From JBJXHG01 sp046160865 (GTDB lineage: Bacteria > Planctomycetota > UBA1135 > GCA-002686595): a stretch of 64,000 nucleotides of DNA. The translations under genes and the position numbers were made by a program. Position 1 is the first letter of the stretch, and every line of letters begins with the position of its first letter. The stretch spans positions 57,100-121,099 of the forward strand of contig JBJXHG010000040.1 of the NCBI GenBank assembly GCA_046160865.1, written 5' to 3'. The notes beneath the pieces were generated by a model that was given only the letters and a program-made list of their open reading frames with translations, had not been told where the DNA came from and searched no databases. Positions 54,721 through 63,286 of the stretch are shown piece after piece.

Positions 54721-55677
54721 ATGAAACTCGCACGAGCGCTCGCGATCGGTTGCCTCTTCTCGGCGTGCGGCATGTTCGGCGGCGGGCCGCCGCCGCAACG
54801 AGCGCTGCCGCCCGGCGCCGAGACGTTCTCGCTGACCGGTGAGCCGCTCTATCCGATGGCGCTCCCGGCGGACGAGCAGGTGAAACGCGAGACGAAGCTC
54901 GCCGCCGCGAAGGCGGCCTACGACGCGCAGCCGGACGACGCGGACGCGCTCGTCGAGTACGGGCGCCGGCTCGGCCACATCGGACGCTACAACGAGGCGA
55001 TCCGCGTGTTCTCCGACGGGATCTGGAAGCACGCCGACGATCCGCGCATGTACCGCCACCGCGGGCACCGCTACATCTCGCTGCGCCGCTTCGATCTCGC
55101 CGTGCAGGATCTCGAGCAGGCCACGGCGCTGATCCGAACGCGCCCGGACGAGATCGAGCATCCGCTGTCGCCGAATGCGCGCGGCATCGAGCTCGACTGG
55201 CTACATCACAACGTCCACTACCACCTCGGCCTCGCGTATTACTTGGAAGGCGATTTCGAGCGCGCGCTGCCGGCGTACCGTGCTTGTCTCGACGCGTCGA
55301 AGAACGTCGACTCGCAGTGCTCGGCCGCGCACTGGCTGTACATGACGCTGCGCCGGCTCGGCCGCGCGGACGAGGCCACGCGCGTGCTCGCGCCGTTCGA
55401 TGCGGCGATGGACGTCGTCGAGTACCACGGCTATCACCGCTTGCTGCTCGTCTACAAGGGCGAGATGGACGCGGACCAGCTACTCGTCGACACGCCGCCG
55501 ACCGGCAAGACCGCGATCGAATACGCGACGATCGGCTACGGCGTCGGCAATTGGCACCTCTACAACGGACGGCGCGAGCGCGCGCTCCAAGTGTTCGCCG
55601 AGGTGTCGCGCGCCGAGGCGTGGCCCGCGTTCGGCCGCATCGCGTCCGAAGTCGAGCTCGCGCGCGTCGCGCCCTGA
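54721..55677 (+). CDS. TPR lipoprotein
   Basis: 318 residues from ATG 54721. The leader MKLARALAIGCLFSAC ends in a lipobox-like F-S-A-C, followed by a Gly/Pro linker (GMFGGGPPPQ). The mature protein is helical with TPR-like units: DADALVEYGRRLGHIGRYNE, HRGHRYISLRRFDLAVQDLE and YHLGLAYYLEGDFERALPAY. A Cys in SQCSAAHWLYMTLRRLGRAD begins a further unit. The last unit ends NWHLYNGRRERALQVFAEV. It should sit on the outer side of a membrane as an adaptor. It is divergent from the TMTC-like pair. Three imperfect 12-base direct repeats follow the stop codon, at 55680-55715. Confidence 0.8.
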   Translation: MKLARALAIGCLFSACGMFGGGPPPQRALPPGAETFSLTGEPLYPMALPADEQVKRETKLAAAKAAYDAQPDDADALVEYGRRLGHIGRYNEAIRVFSDGIWKHADDPRMYRHRGHRYISLRRFDLAVQDLEQATALIRTRPDEIEHPLSPNARGIELDWLHHNVHYHLGLAYYLEGDFERALPAYRACLDASKNVDSQCSAAHWLYMTLRRLGRADEATRVLAPFDAAMDVVEYHGYHRLLLVYKGEMDADQLLVDTPPTGKTAIEYATIGYGVGNWHLYNGRRERALQVFAEVSRAEAWPAFGRIASEVELARVAP

Positions 55678-55679
55678 TC

Positions 55680-55715
55680 GCGAACCGGGTCGCGAACCGG
55701 GTCACGAACCGGCGC
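55680..55715. repeat. Three 12-base tandem repeats
   Basis: Two exact copies (55680-55691 and 55692-55703) and one copy with changes (55704-55715), starting right after the TPR lipoprotein stop codon. Their role is unknown. Confidence 0.6.
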
Positions 55716-55775
55716 GGCGGGCTCGGACGGGCTCTTCCCACCTCCGCGGCCGGCCGCTAGGATTCCCCGCCCTCT

Positions 55776-55851
55776 GGGGACGTAGCTCAGTTGGTAGAGC
55801 GACGCGTTCGCAATGCGTAGGTCGTGGGTTCGACTCCCATCGTCTCCACCA
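55776..55851 (+). tRNA. tRNA-Ala (anticodon CGC)
   Basis: 76 bases with encoded CCA. The acceptor stem GGGGACG pairs with CGTCTCC and contains the G3-U70 wobble, the alanine identity element. The D arm is GCTC-AGTTGGTA-GAGC. The anticodon loop TTCGCAA gives CGC at positions 34-36, which reads GCG. The T arm is GTGGG-TTCGACT-CCCAT. All stems are paired apart from expected wobbles. A perfect hairpin follows 7 bases later. Confidence 0.97.
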
Positions 55852-55858
55852 GAACAAG

Positions 55859-55886
55859 CGGGGAGCGCTCGAGCGAGCGCTCCCCG
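55859..55886 (+). terminator. Hairpin after tRNA-Ala
   Basis: A perfect 12-bp stem with a GAGC loop lies 8 bases after the tRNA 3' end, without a T-run. It probably stops tRNA transcription and also lies just downstream of the convergent gene ending at 55917. Confidence 0.55.
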
Positions 55887-55916
55887 CACGCATTCAGCGG
55901 CCGCACACGCCCTCGC

Positions 55917-57104
55917 TCAAAGAGTCCACGTCACGCGCCATGCGTTGGTCGCGTTCCAGTGCGTGCCGACACACGTGCCGACGCCGGTCGGATCCTTGTA
56001 GAAGAGTTGGTAATTCCGAGTGGCGCCGATCCCCGACGTCGGCGCTTGTATGGAGCAGGTGCCCCACACGTCCGCGTTGCACCTTCCGATGCGGCGCATC
56101 CTTCCGCCGACGCATCGAATTCCGTGACCGAAGGGAGTGCCGAACGGGATCACCGACGCGACACCGCCCTCGACGAAGACACCGAGCCCGTTGGGATACG
56201 CCAAGTCCTGTGCGAGCAGCCGCAGCGAGTTGCTGCCGTTCGACGCATTCCCGACGGCCGTCAGCCGTCCACCTCGCGCGACGGACGGATTCTCGCAGCC
56301 ACGATTCACGCCGCCGGGGTTCGTACACGGGCAGTTGATCAATCCCGGCTCCGTCGCCGGAAGGTTGTCGCCGATGCAGAACGCGAAGCCAGGTGTCGCG
56401 CGCGCGTAGACGGCGTAGAGACCGTGCGTGCCATTCGTGACGAGCACCTGGTTGTCGGGGTTGGCGGGAGCGAGGTCCACGATCGAGTTGCCGCTCGCTT
56501 GATACAGCCCGGTGACCACGCCGCCGACTCCGCTGAAGATCGGATGCGTCGAGGCGATCGGCTGCACGCCGCTGAGTCCGTTGTAGCTTCCGCCGGTGAA
56601 CTGAAGTCCGAACGGCGCGAGGAACGGGTTCCAGAAGTTCGCTTCGACGGTCGCTCCACCGTTGCCGGTGCCTGCGCAGAGATAGACGTTGCCGCCGGCT
56701 TGGACGTAGCTCACGAGCACCGCCGTGTTCACGCCGGCGGTCGTGCCGGCGAGGAAGATGCCGTCGTACTGCGACAGCACGGCCAGTGTGAACGTCGTGC
56801 TCGAGGACACGGTCCACGTGTGACCGGACATGCTCGTGGCGAGGCTCGAACCCGTCAGCCCCATGTTGATCGAGTAGGCCAAGAAATCGCCCGGCACGCC
56901 GCCCGTGAACCAATCCGCGACGTTCTTCGCGAACCGATCGGGCATCACACCGGCTTGGGCATAGCCCGTGTTCGACAGCGGAAACTCGTCGTGGACCACG
57001 ACGATGCGACCGGGCGCGCCCGCCCACGCGGACGCGGAGCTCAACGACCACATCAGCGATCCGACGACGAGCGACCGAAACGAAAGCAGAGACTTCGCGC
57101 GCAT
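55917..57104 (-). CDS. Secreted protein with GATase-like region and Cys-rich C-terminal module
   Basis: 395 residues from ATG 57104, with GGAGG 6 bases upstream; an earlier in-frame start would overlap that site. The signal peptide ends SSASAWA. Residues about 30-230 resemble a class I glutamine-amidotransferase-like Rossmann fold: RIVVVHDEFPLSNTGY, YDGIFLAGTTAGVNTAVLVS, and VQAGGNVYLCAGTGNGG at the position of the nucleophile elbow, although no Cys/His/Glu triad could be confirmed. Residues 242-395 are a diverged copy of the Cys-rich module: FCIGDN, CPC, GCENP, GIRCVGG, NYQLFYKD, then THWNATNAWRVTWTL. The terminal aromatic residue position is kept. It is convergent with the tRNA. Its function is unknown. 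Confidence 0.82.
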   Translation of the reverse strand: MRAKSLLSFRSLVVGSLMWSLSSASAWAGAPGRIVVVHDEFPLSNTGYAQAGVMPDRFAKNVADWFTGGVPGDFLAYSINMGLTGSSLATSMSGHTWTVSSSTTFTLAVLSQYDGIFLAGTTAGVNTAVLVSYVQAGGNVYLCAGTGNGGATVEANFWNPFLAPFGLQFTGGSYNGLSGVQPIASTHPIFSGVGGVVTGLYQASGNSIVDLAPANPDNQVLVTNGTHGLYAVYARATPGFAFCIGDNLPATEPGLINCPCTNPGGVNRGCENPSVARGGRLTAVGNASNGSNSLRLLAQDLAYPNGLGVFVEGGVASVIPFGTPFGHGIRCVGGRMRRIGRCNADVWGTCSIQAPTSGIGATRNYQLFYKDPTGVGTCVGTHWNATNAWRVTWTL

Positions 57105-57206
57105 GCAGCACCTCCGAGCCAACGGGAATACGTGCGGGACGATTCCCGAACGCAGTGACTCGGAATGAGCTCACGCTCCGTCCGCGGACAGCGAACTCGC
57201 GAAAAA

Positions 57207-57611
57207 TCAGCCCGGCAACGTGCTCGCCGACTTGCCGAGCGCCGCGAGCTCCGCGTCTCCCATCGTCTTCTCGCCCGCATAGGCGATGCCGACGACGGCG
57301 CGCACCTCGCCCTGCGCGTCGCACACCGGCAGCGCGACGGCGGCTTGCGCATTCACCGCGCGCGCACCGGGGCGCACGTCGCCGGTCTTGTCCGTCTGCA
57401 AGTTGCACGTCGACACGGGCTCGTTGCGCTCGAGCGCGAGCCCGGCCATGCCTTTGCCGCGCGGCACCTGCTGCACGATCGCCTTCACCGGCGGCGGGAT
57501 GTTCACTGCGGCGGAAAGCTCGAGGAGATCCGGCGCCGCGCGCCGGTGCACCGTGCCCGCGATGCCGCCGTGATCGCGCAAGAACTTCTCCAGCCAGCTT
57601 TGGAGTTCCAT
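57207..57611 (-). CDS. GAF domain protein
   Basis: 134 residues from ATG 57611 (MELQSWLEKFLRDHGGIAGT). It consists almost entirely of one GAF domain: LLELSAAVNIPPPVKAIVQQ, GKGMAGLALERNEPVSTCNL, AQAAVALPVCDAQGEVRAVV and GIAYAGEKTMGDAELAAL. No output domain is attached, so it may bind a small ligand or act on its own. The free Cys in STCNL lies where redox-active GAF proteins place one, but the methionine sulfoxide reductase triad is not complete. It lies 50 bases after rnd on the same strand and is probably co-transcribed. It is cytoplasmic. Confidence 0.8.
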   Translation of the reverse strand: MELQSWLEKFLRDHGGIAGTVHRRAAPDLLELSAAVNIPPPVKAIVQQVPRGKGMAGLALERNEPVSTCNLQTDKTGDVRPGARAVNAQAAVALPVCDAQGEVRAVVGIAYAGEKTMGDAELAALGKSASTLPG

Positions 57612-57661
57612 CGTGCGCGTCACTCTGGCATCGAGTCGATGCGAGCGCGAGCAGCCTCCGC

Positions 57662-58876
57662 TCAGCGCTCGCGTTTGCGGAAGCGGCGCTTGCTCACCGG
57701 CAGCTTGCCCTCCGCGCGGTCGCGCTCGAAGCGCTCGAGCACTTGCAGGATGTCTTTGCTGAAGCGCTCGACTTGCCAGGCATGGAGACCCTCGATGCGC
57801 GCCAGTGCGTCGCGATCGCGCGGCCGCTCGCGCGACAAGCGCAGGAGCGCGTGTCGATTGACGAGGTACGCGGCGTCGACGTTCATCTCGGCCGAGACAC
57901 CCTTGCGCCAGCGCTTGAGCCGCTCGTGCAGCTCGACTTCCTCCTCGTCGAATTCGTCGGTGCCGTCGCGGCCGCGCGGCTCCTTGATCGTCTGCAGCGC
58001 GCCGAGCTCGCGCGCACGCGCGACCGCGCGCAGCACCGCGTCGCCGAGCAAGCGTCCTTGTCGCGGCGAGAAGCCGCGCACGCGGCCGAGCTCGCCCTGG
58101 TTCTTGGGCAGCGTCTGCGCGATCTCGATCAACGTCTCGTTGTTCAGGATGCGGAACGGCGGCTGATCCTCGGCGCAAGCGATCGATTCGCGCAGCACGA
58201 AGAGCTCGCGCAGCGTCTGGCGACCGAGCGGCGGCAGCGCGCGTGCTCCCTTTATCTTGATGTAGTCGTCGGGATCGAACACCGTCTCGCTCGGCAACAG
58301 CTGCTCGAGGCGCTGACATTCGCCGTCGACGATCATCGCGCGCCCGTGCCGCTCGAGCTCCGGCCGTTGATGCCGCATCAGGTCGAGCAGGAAGTGCGTG
58401 TCGAGCCGCGCGTAGCGAATCTGCTTGTCCGAGAGCGGGCGCTGGCCCCAGTTCGATCGCTGCATGGACTTGTCGAGCTCGATCGAGAAGTAGTCGCGCA
58501 GCACGGACGCGAGGCCGGGACTCGCCGATCCGAGCGTCGCCGCGGCGACGCGCGTGTCGAACAAGCGCTTGAAACGAAACCCGTAGTCGCGCTTCAGGAT
58601 CAACACGTCGTACTCGCCGTCGTGGAAGACCTTGGTCTTCGTCTCGTCGGCGAACACGCGGCCGAGCGGCGCGAGGTCGAAGCCCGCCAGCGGATCGACG
58701 AGGTAATCGCGCGACTCGGCCGTGATCTGGATCAGGCAGACCTTGTCGCGGTAGCTGAAGAACGAGTCCGCCTCCGTGTCGACGGCCACCTCGGTCTGGC
58801 GGTCCAGGTCCTCGAGCAGGCGCGCGAGACCACGGGGGTCCTGCACGAGGATCGGAGGGGGCAGTGCGGCGTCCAT
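57662..58876 (-). CDS. rnd: Ribonuclease D
   Basis: 404 residues from ATG 58876. It trims the 3' ends of tRNA and other stable RNAs in the cytoplasm. The DEDDy exonuclease domain has VAVDTEADSFFSY (first Asp and Glu), FHDGEYDVLIL (second Asp) and YARLDTHFLLDL (Tyr and last Asp). Two HRDC-type helical domains follow: RELFVLRESIACAEDQPPFR to LGRVRGFSPRQG, then HALLRLSRERPRDRDALARI to LHAWQVERFSKD. The C-terminus is basic (SKRRFRKRER). The length fits classical Rnd of about 375-400. It is first in a pair with the GAF gene. The upstream region of 418 bases is shared with the beta-helix trio. Confidence 0.93.
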   Translation of the reverse strand: MDAALPPPILVQDPRGLARLLEDLDRQTEVAVDTEADSFFSYRDKVCLIQITAESRDYLVDPLAGFDLAPLGRVFADETKTKVFHDGEYDVLILKRDYGFRFKRLFDTRVAAATLGSASPGLASVLRDYFSIELDKSMQRSNWGQRPLSDKQIRYARLDTHFLLDLMRHQRPELERHGRAMIVDGECQRLEQLLPSETVFDPDDYIKIKGARALPPLGRQTLRELFVLRESIACAEDQPPFRILNNETLIEIAQTLPKNQGELGRVRGFSPRQGRLLGDAVLRAVARARELGALQTIKEPRGRDGTDEFDEEEVELHERLKRWRKGVSAEMNVDAAYLVNRHALLRLSRERPRDRDALARIEGLHAWQVERFSKDILQVLERFERDRAEGKLPVSKRRFRKRER

Positions 58877-59294
58877 GGCGTCGGGAATGCGTCCGCGCCC
58901 AGGGTAGCCGTCGCCGGAGAGCGAGCAACGACCAGTTGGCCGCGCGTGCGAAGAGCACGCTCGAAATCCTGGCCGCGGCCGGAATGCGAGCGGGTGCCCT
59001 CCGGGTCCGGGAACCGCGCGGGTTCGTGAGGATCCGGATGTCGCGGACGGGCGCGCGGAGCGACAATCCGGCGCGGATGGTCGCGACGGCTTGCGCGCGC
59101 GTTCCGATCCGCAGAGCTCGTCTTCCGATGAACCGCCGCCATGTGAACCGCCGCCATGTGAACCGCCGCCGTGTCGAATCGAGCCGAACGAGCCGCGGGG
59201 CGCACGTCGCGAAGACACCCTGGGTCCCCCCCGTCACCGAACTCGCTTCGGCCGCCGCACCGCTTCGCGCCAGCCGGACGTGGAGAGCCTCGCC
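58877..59294. other. Divergent intergenic region between rnd and the beta-helix trio
   Basis: 418 bases with a 15-base tandem repeat at 59130-59174. It should hold the promoter of the plus-strand trio and that of rnd. Open frames here are Arg/Pro-rich and not convincing. Confidence 0.4.
59130..59174. repeat. Three 15-base tandem repeats
   Basis: Two exact copies and a third with one base change (GAACCGCCGCCATGT / GTGT ending). The repeats lie 120 bases upstream of the first beta-helix gene. The period is a multiple of three, but no real coding frame spans them. Confidence 0.8.
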
Positions 59295-60521
59295 ATGAGG
59301 ATTCGTACCCCCGCCGCCGGCGCGCTCGCGCTCACTCTGTTCGTCGTTCCCGTGCGCTCCGAGCTCTTGATCGTGGACTCGAGCGCCACGGCCCATACGT
59401 TCGCCACGATCCAAGCCGCGGTCGATACCGCGCACGACGGCGACGTCGTGCTCGTGCGATCCGGCGCGTACGGCGGATTCGTCGTCGTCGACAAAGACCT
59501 CTCGATCGTCGCCGACGTCACGGGCGGCGCGAAGGTCCACGGCGCAGTCGCGGTCATGGGCCTCGCTGCGGGCAAGACGGTCGTGCTCGGCGGGCTCGAC
59601 GTGTCGCTCTCGGCGCCGGTCTCGGCACTCCGCGCGCACGACAACGAAGGCCTGCTCTGGATCGAGGACTGCCAGTTCCTCGGCGGGCCCGGCCGCGCGT
59701 GCGTCACACCCGAGCCCGCCGTCTCGATCGAGCTCTGCCAGCGCGTCGCGTTCATCCGCAGTTCGCTGTTCGCAGCGTCTGCGGGCAAGGGTCAGGGTTC
59801 GGGCGGCGATGCGCTGCACGTCGCAGATTCGTCCGCCGCATTGCACATGTGTCGCATCGTCGGCGGCACGGCGAGCTTCGAGAGCTGCGGAGCGATATTC
59901 GACGGCGGTGACGGCGGTAGCGCGACGCGCATCACCGGTGGCTCGCAGGTGTACTCGAGCGGCGTGACGTTCCACGGCGCCAACGGAGCAGCGGGCGTGC
60001 ACGGCGGCGCGGGCGGCGACGGCGGGCACGGGCTCACGGCGTCGTCCTCGAGCGAGCTCGCCACGCTCGGCGTCGAGTTCTCTGCCGGAATCGCGGGCCT
60101 CGGCTGCGGGCGCGTGGATTGCGCGGACGGCTCCGCCGGCGTCGCGCTCGACGGCGACCCCGTGCACCACCCGGGATTCGCTCCGTACGTCTCGGGTGCG
60201 CCGCCGGTGCTGCAAGGAACGAGTTCGACGATGGTGCTGTACGGCGACGGCGGGGACCGCGTGCTCCTGCGCATCGCCGACGAAGCGAGCTTCGAGTTCG
60301 ACGCGGACGTGCGCGGCGTGCAGCTCGTCCGCGGCGGACGGATCTTGTCCGTTGGCCAACTGCCGCAAAGCGGCGCGGCGGGTGCGCAGCTCTTCGTTCC
60401 GTACCTCGCTCCGCCCGGGGGCGCGCAGCGTTACTTCGTGCAAGCGATCCACCGCAGCACGAGCGGCGTGCTGAGCTTCGGCGGCGTGCGCGCGATGGTC
60501 GCACTGGGCGGTGCGCCGTGA
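59295..60521 (+). CDS. Secreted beta-helix protein, first of a tandem trio
   Basis: 408 residues from ATG 59295, with GGAGAG upstream. The signal peptide is MRIRTPAAGALALTLFVVPV onward. The mature start has FATIQAAVDTAHDGDVVLVR, the opening coil of a pectate-lyase-like parallel beta-helix. Later coils are SLFAASAGKGQGSGGDALHV and GVTFHGANGAAGVHGGAGGD, Gly-rich and repetitive. The last 105 residues form a separate beta domain: MVLYGDGGDRVLLRIADEAS, VRGVQLVRGGRILSVGQLPQ and RYFVQAIHRSTSGVLSFGGV. That domain also ends the next two proteins. No catalytic residues are seen. The stop codon lies 29 bases before the next start, so the trio is an operon. Confidence 0.82.
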   Translation: MRIRTPAAGALALTLFVVPVRSELLIVDSSATAHTFATIQAAVDTAHDGDVVLVRSGAYGGFVVVDKDLSIVADVTGGAKVHGAVAVMGLAAGKTVVLGGLDVSLSAPVSALRAHDNEGLLWIEDCQFLGGPGRACVTPEPAVSIELCQRVAFIRSSLFAASAGKGQGSGGDALHVADSSAALHMCRIVGGTASFESCGAIFDGGDGGSATRITGGSQVYSSGVTFHGANGAAGVHGGAGGDGGHGLTASSSSELATLGVEFSAGIAGLGCGRVDCADGSAGVALDGDPVHHPGFAPYVSGAPPVLQGTSSTMVLYGDGGDRVLLRIADEASFEFDADVRGVQLVRGGRILSVGQLPQSGAAGAQLFVPYLAPPGGAQRYFVQAIHRSTSGVLSFGGVRAMVALGGAP

Positions 60522-60550
60522 ACGTGCCGAGCACACGCAAGGAACGTTGC

Positions 60551-61867
60551 ATGCGAGCGTTCCTCCAAGTCTTGGTGAGCGCGAGCGCGCTGATCGTGTC
60601 GTCGCGCGTGCACGCGGACGTGCTCGTCGTGAACGGCGCCGGCGGCACGCCGTGGCAGAGCATCCAAGCTGCCGTCGACGCGGCGTCGGATGGCGACACG
60701 ATCCTCGTGAAGCGCGGCGTGTACCGAGCGTTCCAGATCGTGAGCAAAGGTGTGCGCGTGTTCGTGGATCGAAATCACAGCGTGCAGGTGTTCGGCAAGG
60801 TCGTGGTCGCGGACCTCGCTGCGGCGAAGACCGTGGTGATCGCAGGGCTCGAGATGAACGGAGCGCCGCTCGCGTCCGGCACGCAGGCACGCGCACTCGA
60901 GCTGTGGCAGTGCTCCGGCGCGGTCCGCGTACAGGATTGTCGAGTGCTCGCGGGCCCCGACGACCCGCTTTCGTGCGACACCGCTTCGGCCGTGAGCGTG
61001 GACGGTTGCCTCGACGTCGCGTTCGTGCACTGCACGTTCGAAGGCGCTTCGGCGCACGCGACTCGCGGAGGCAAAGGCGGAACGGGGATCTCGTCCGAGC
61101 TCGGCTCGAGCGTCGCCGTGTACGACGCCGTGGTGCGCGGAGGCGCTGGCGACAGCTGCAACCATCCCTGCAGTCCGCCGCAGATCTGCCCGCATCCGTT
61201 GCAGGACGACTGGTGCCCGAACAGCGCCTACCCCGACGGTGCCTACGGCGGCGACGCATTCGAAGGCGGCTCGTTCCTGTTCGCGTCCAACTCGCAGTTC
61301 ACCGGCGGCGTCGGCGGCAACTCCGAGCCATCCGGCAACTACCTGTACGGCGGCAACGGAGGCGACGGGATCCGCGCGTGCTCGTTCGGCACGAACGTCT
61401 GGACGCTCGACATCGACGCCGAAGGCGGGCTACCCGGCCACTCCGGGCCGGCCGGGTTCTACGGCACACCGGGTACCGGAATGCGCGCGACGAACGGCGC
61501 GGCGGCGAACTCGATGTCGGGTGTATCGCGCACGCTTGCGGGAGCGAACGTCGTGCGCGCGAACGAGCCGCTCGCGCTGCAGTTCTTCGGCGAGCCGGGT
61601 GACGAGGTTCACTTGTTCATCGGCAGTGCACCCGGATTCCATCTCGCGCCCGCGCTGCGCGGCGTGAAGCTCGTGCACGACGCGAGGCGCATCCGTATCG
61701 GGCAGATCGGTGCGAGCGGGCTGCTCGCGGTCGACCTGCAGCTCGCCGGGTCGGGCTCGGGTGCGACGGCGAAGACCCACTTCCTCCAATCGTTGCACGG
61801 GTCCACGGATGGACGCGCGACGCTTGGCAGCGCGCTCACCGTGATCGTGGTCGACGCATCGATCTGA
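60551..61867 (+). CDS. Secreted beta-helix protein, second of the trio
   Basis: 438 residues from ATG 60551, with AAGGA 7 bases upstream; a GTG at 60518 overlapping the previous stop is possible but less likely. The signal peptide ends RVHA. DVLVVNGAGGTPWQSIQAAV begins the helix. The body has FVHCTFEGASAHATRGGKGG, a Cys cluster (SCNHPCSPPQICPHPLQDDW) and YPDGAYGGDAFEGGSFLFAS. The C-terminal domain of about 110 residues reads LQFFGEPGDEVHLFIGSAPG, ALRGVKLVHDARRIRIGQIG and HFLQSLHGSTDGRATLGSAL. Bases 60613-60718 are identical to 61931-62036 of the next gene. The proteins are otherwise clearly diverged. An extracellular role is inferred. Confidence 0.84.
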   Translation: MRAFLQVLVSASALIVSSRVHADVLVVNGAGGTPWQSIQAAVDAASDGDTILVKRGVYRAFQIVSKGVRVFVDRNHSVQVFGKVVVADLAAAKTVVIAGLEMNGAPLASGTQARALELWQCSGAVRVQDCRVLAGPDDPLSCDTASAVSVDGCLDVAFVHCTFEGASAHATRGGKGGTGISSELGSSVAVYDAVVRGGAGDSCNHPCSPPQICPHPLQDDWCPNSAYPDGAYGGDAFEGGSFLFASNSQFTGGVGGNSEPSGNYLYGGNGGDGIRACSFGTNVWTLDIDAEGGLPGHSGPAGFYGTPGTGMRATNGAAANSMSGVSRTLAGANVVRANEPLALQFFGEPGDEVHLFIGSAPGFHLAPALRGVKLVHDARRIRIGQIGASGLLAVDLQLAGSGSGATAKTHFLQSLHGSTDGRATLGSALTVIVVDASI

Positions 61868-61874
61868 GATTTCC

Positions 61875-63206
61875 ATGAAGCACCCGTTCGTCGCGCTCTT
61901 CATTTCGTGTTGCGTCATGGGCCCCGCAGCCGCGGACGTGCTCGTCGTGAACGGCGCCGGCGGCACGCCGTGGCAGAGCATCCAAGCTGCCGTCGACGCG
62001 GCGTCGGATGGCGACACGATCCTCGTGAAGCGCGGCAGCTACGCGGCCTTCACGATCGACGACAAGGCACTCCGCGTCGTCGCGGAGTCGAATCACACGG
62101 TCGAGATCTTCGGAACCGTGGTCGTGCACGATCTCGCGGCGCAGAAGCTCGTGGTCCTCGCCGGGCTGGAGATGACCGGCTTGCCGAGCAGCGCCGGCAC
62201 GGCGCCACAAGCGTTGTTCTTGCTCGACGACGCGGGCTCCGTGCGCGTGCAGGACTGCCGCGTCCGCGCCGCCGACGGCGTCGCGAACGCGTGCGCGGCG
62301 GGCCCCGGCGCGCGCGTGCACGACTCGACCGACGTCGCGTTCGTCGGTTGCTCGCTGTTCGGATTGCGCGCGCATCCGACTCGCGGAGGCAAGGGCGGCT
62401 CGGGCTTGCTCGCGGACGCATCGTCGTCGGTCGCGTGCTACGACGTCCTCGCTCAGGGCGGCGACGCGGACGCGTGCAGCGGCTGCGTCGTCCTCGGTCT
62501 GTGTCCCGACGTGCCGTTGCACGATGATTGGTGCCCGCCTGGCGGCTTCTACCCGGACGGCTCCTTCGGCGGCGACGGCTTCGAAGGCGCGGGGTTTCTC
62601 TTCGCGTCGAACGCGCGCTTCCAGGGCGGCGACGGCGGAAACGCGCAACAGCAGTCTTCCGGCGAAACCGTGTACGCGGGCATCGGCGGCGACGGAGTCC
62701 GCGCGTGCACGACCGCGTGCACGATCTGGTTGCTCGACGAAGTCACGACGGGCGGCGCCGCCGGTGGCGTGGATCCGTCGCCATTCCAGCCCTGGCGAGC
62801 CGGAGCCCCGGGAGTCGGCGTGCGCGCGACGGATGGCGCGACTGTCGCCTCGCTCTCCGGCATGTCGCGCACTCTCGTCGGGCCCAACGTCGTTCGAGAA
62901 GCGCAGCCGATCGAGCTGCAATTCTTCGGCGAGCCCGGTGACACGGTGCACTTGTTCATCGGCAGCGCGGCGGGGTTCCAGTTCTCTCCCGCGCTGCGCG
63001 GCGTGAAGCTCGTGCGCAACGCGAAGCGCCTCCGTATTGGACAGATCGGTGCGAGCGGCGTGCTCGCGCACACGCTTTCGGTCTCCGAGCTCGGCGCGGG
63101 AGTGCTGTCGAAGACGCTCGTGTTCCAGTCGTTGCACGGATCCACGAATGGCCGCGCGACGCTCGGGACTGCGCTCGCGGTCGTCGTGGTCGACAGCGCG
63201 ATGTAG
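61875..63206 (+). CDS. Secreted beta-helix protein, third of the trio
   Basis: 443 residues from ATG 61875, 7 bases after the previous stop. The signal peptide is MKHPFVALFISCCVMGPAAA. It has the same plan as the preceding protein: DVLVVNGAGGTPWQSIQAAV, FVGCSLFGLRAHPTRGGKGG, a Cys cluster (CSGCVVLGLCPDVPLHDDWC) and YPDGSFGGDGFEGAGFLFAS. The C-terminal domain is LQFFGEPGDTVHLFIGSAAG, ALRGVKLVRNAKRLRIGQIG and FQSLHGSTNGRATLGTALAV. It is clearly a tandem copy of its neighbour, with the 106-bp block at 61931-62036 still identical in DNA. The ligand is unknown. It is secreted, possibly cell-associated. Confidence 0.84.
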   Translation: MKHPFVALFISCCVMGPAAADVLVVNGAGGTPWQSIQAAVDAASDGDTILVKRGSYAAFTIDDKALRVVAESNHTVEIFGTVVVHDLAAQKLVVLAGLEMTGLPSSAGTAPQALFLLDDAGSVRVQDCRVRAADGVANACAAGPGARVHDSTDVAFVGCSLFGLRAHPTRGGKGGSGLLADASSSVACYDVLAQGGDADACSGCVVLGLCPDVPLHDDWCPPGGFYPDGSFGGDGFEGAGFLFASNARFQGGDGGNAQQQSSGETVYAGIGGDGVRACTTACTIWLLDEVTTGGAAGGVDPSPFQPWRAGAPGVGVRATDGATVASLSGMSRTLVGPNVVREAQPIELQFFGEPGDTVHLFIGSAAGFQFSPALRGVKLVRNAKRLRIGQIGASGVLAHTLSVSELGAGVLSKTLVFQSLHGSTNGRATLGTALAVVVVDSAM

Positions 63207-63286
63207 CCGTGCGGAGCGGCCTGCCGCGCTACGCGCACTCCAGTCCTTTGCCCGCCTCGGCCGATGGGCCTATGATCCGGAACGCG

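Noticed and set aside
50569..54842. Two long plus-strand frames opposite the TMTC-like genes
   Set aside because: Antisense shadows of two well-supported membrane genes, dominated by Arg, Glu and His.
55680..55715. 12-base repeats as a CRISPR or attachment site next to the tRNA
   Set aside because: The repeats are adjacent without spacers, there are only three, and no integrase or duplicated tRNA end is present.
57207..61259. 1350-codon open frame on the minus strand
   Set aside because: Only its last 134 codons (GAF protein from 57611) look real. The rest runs antisense to the beta-helix genes and through rnd in another frame, with Arg/Ala-rich composition.
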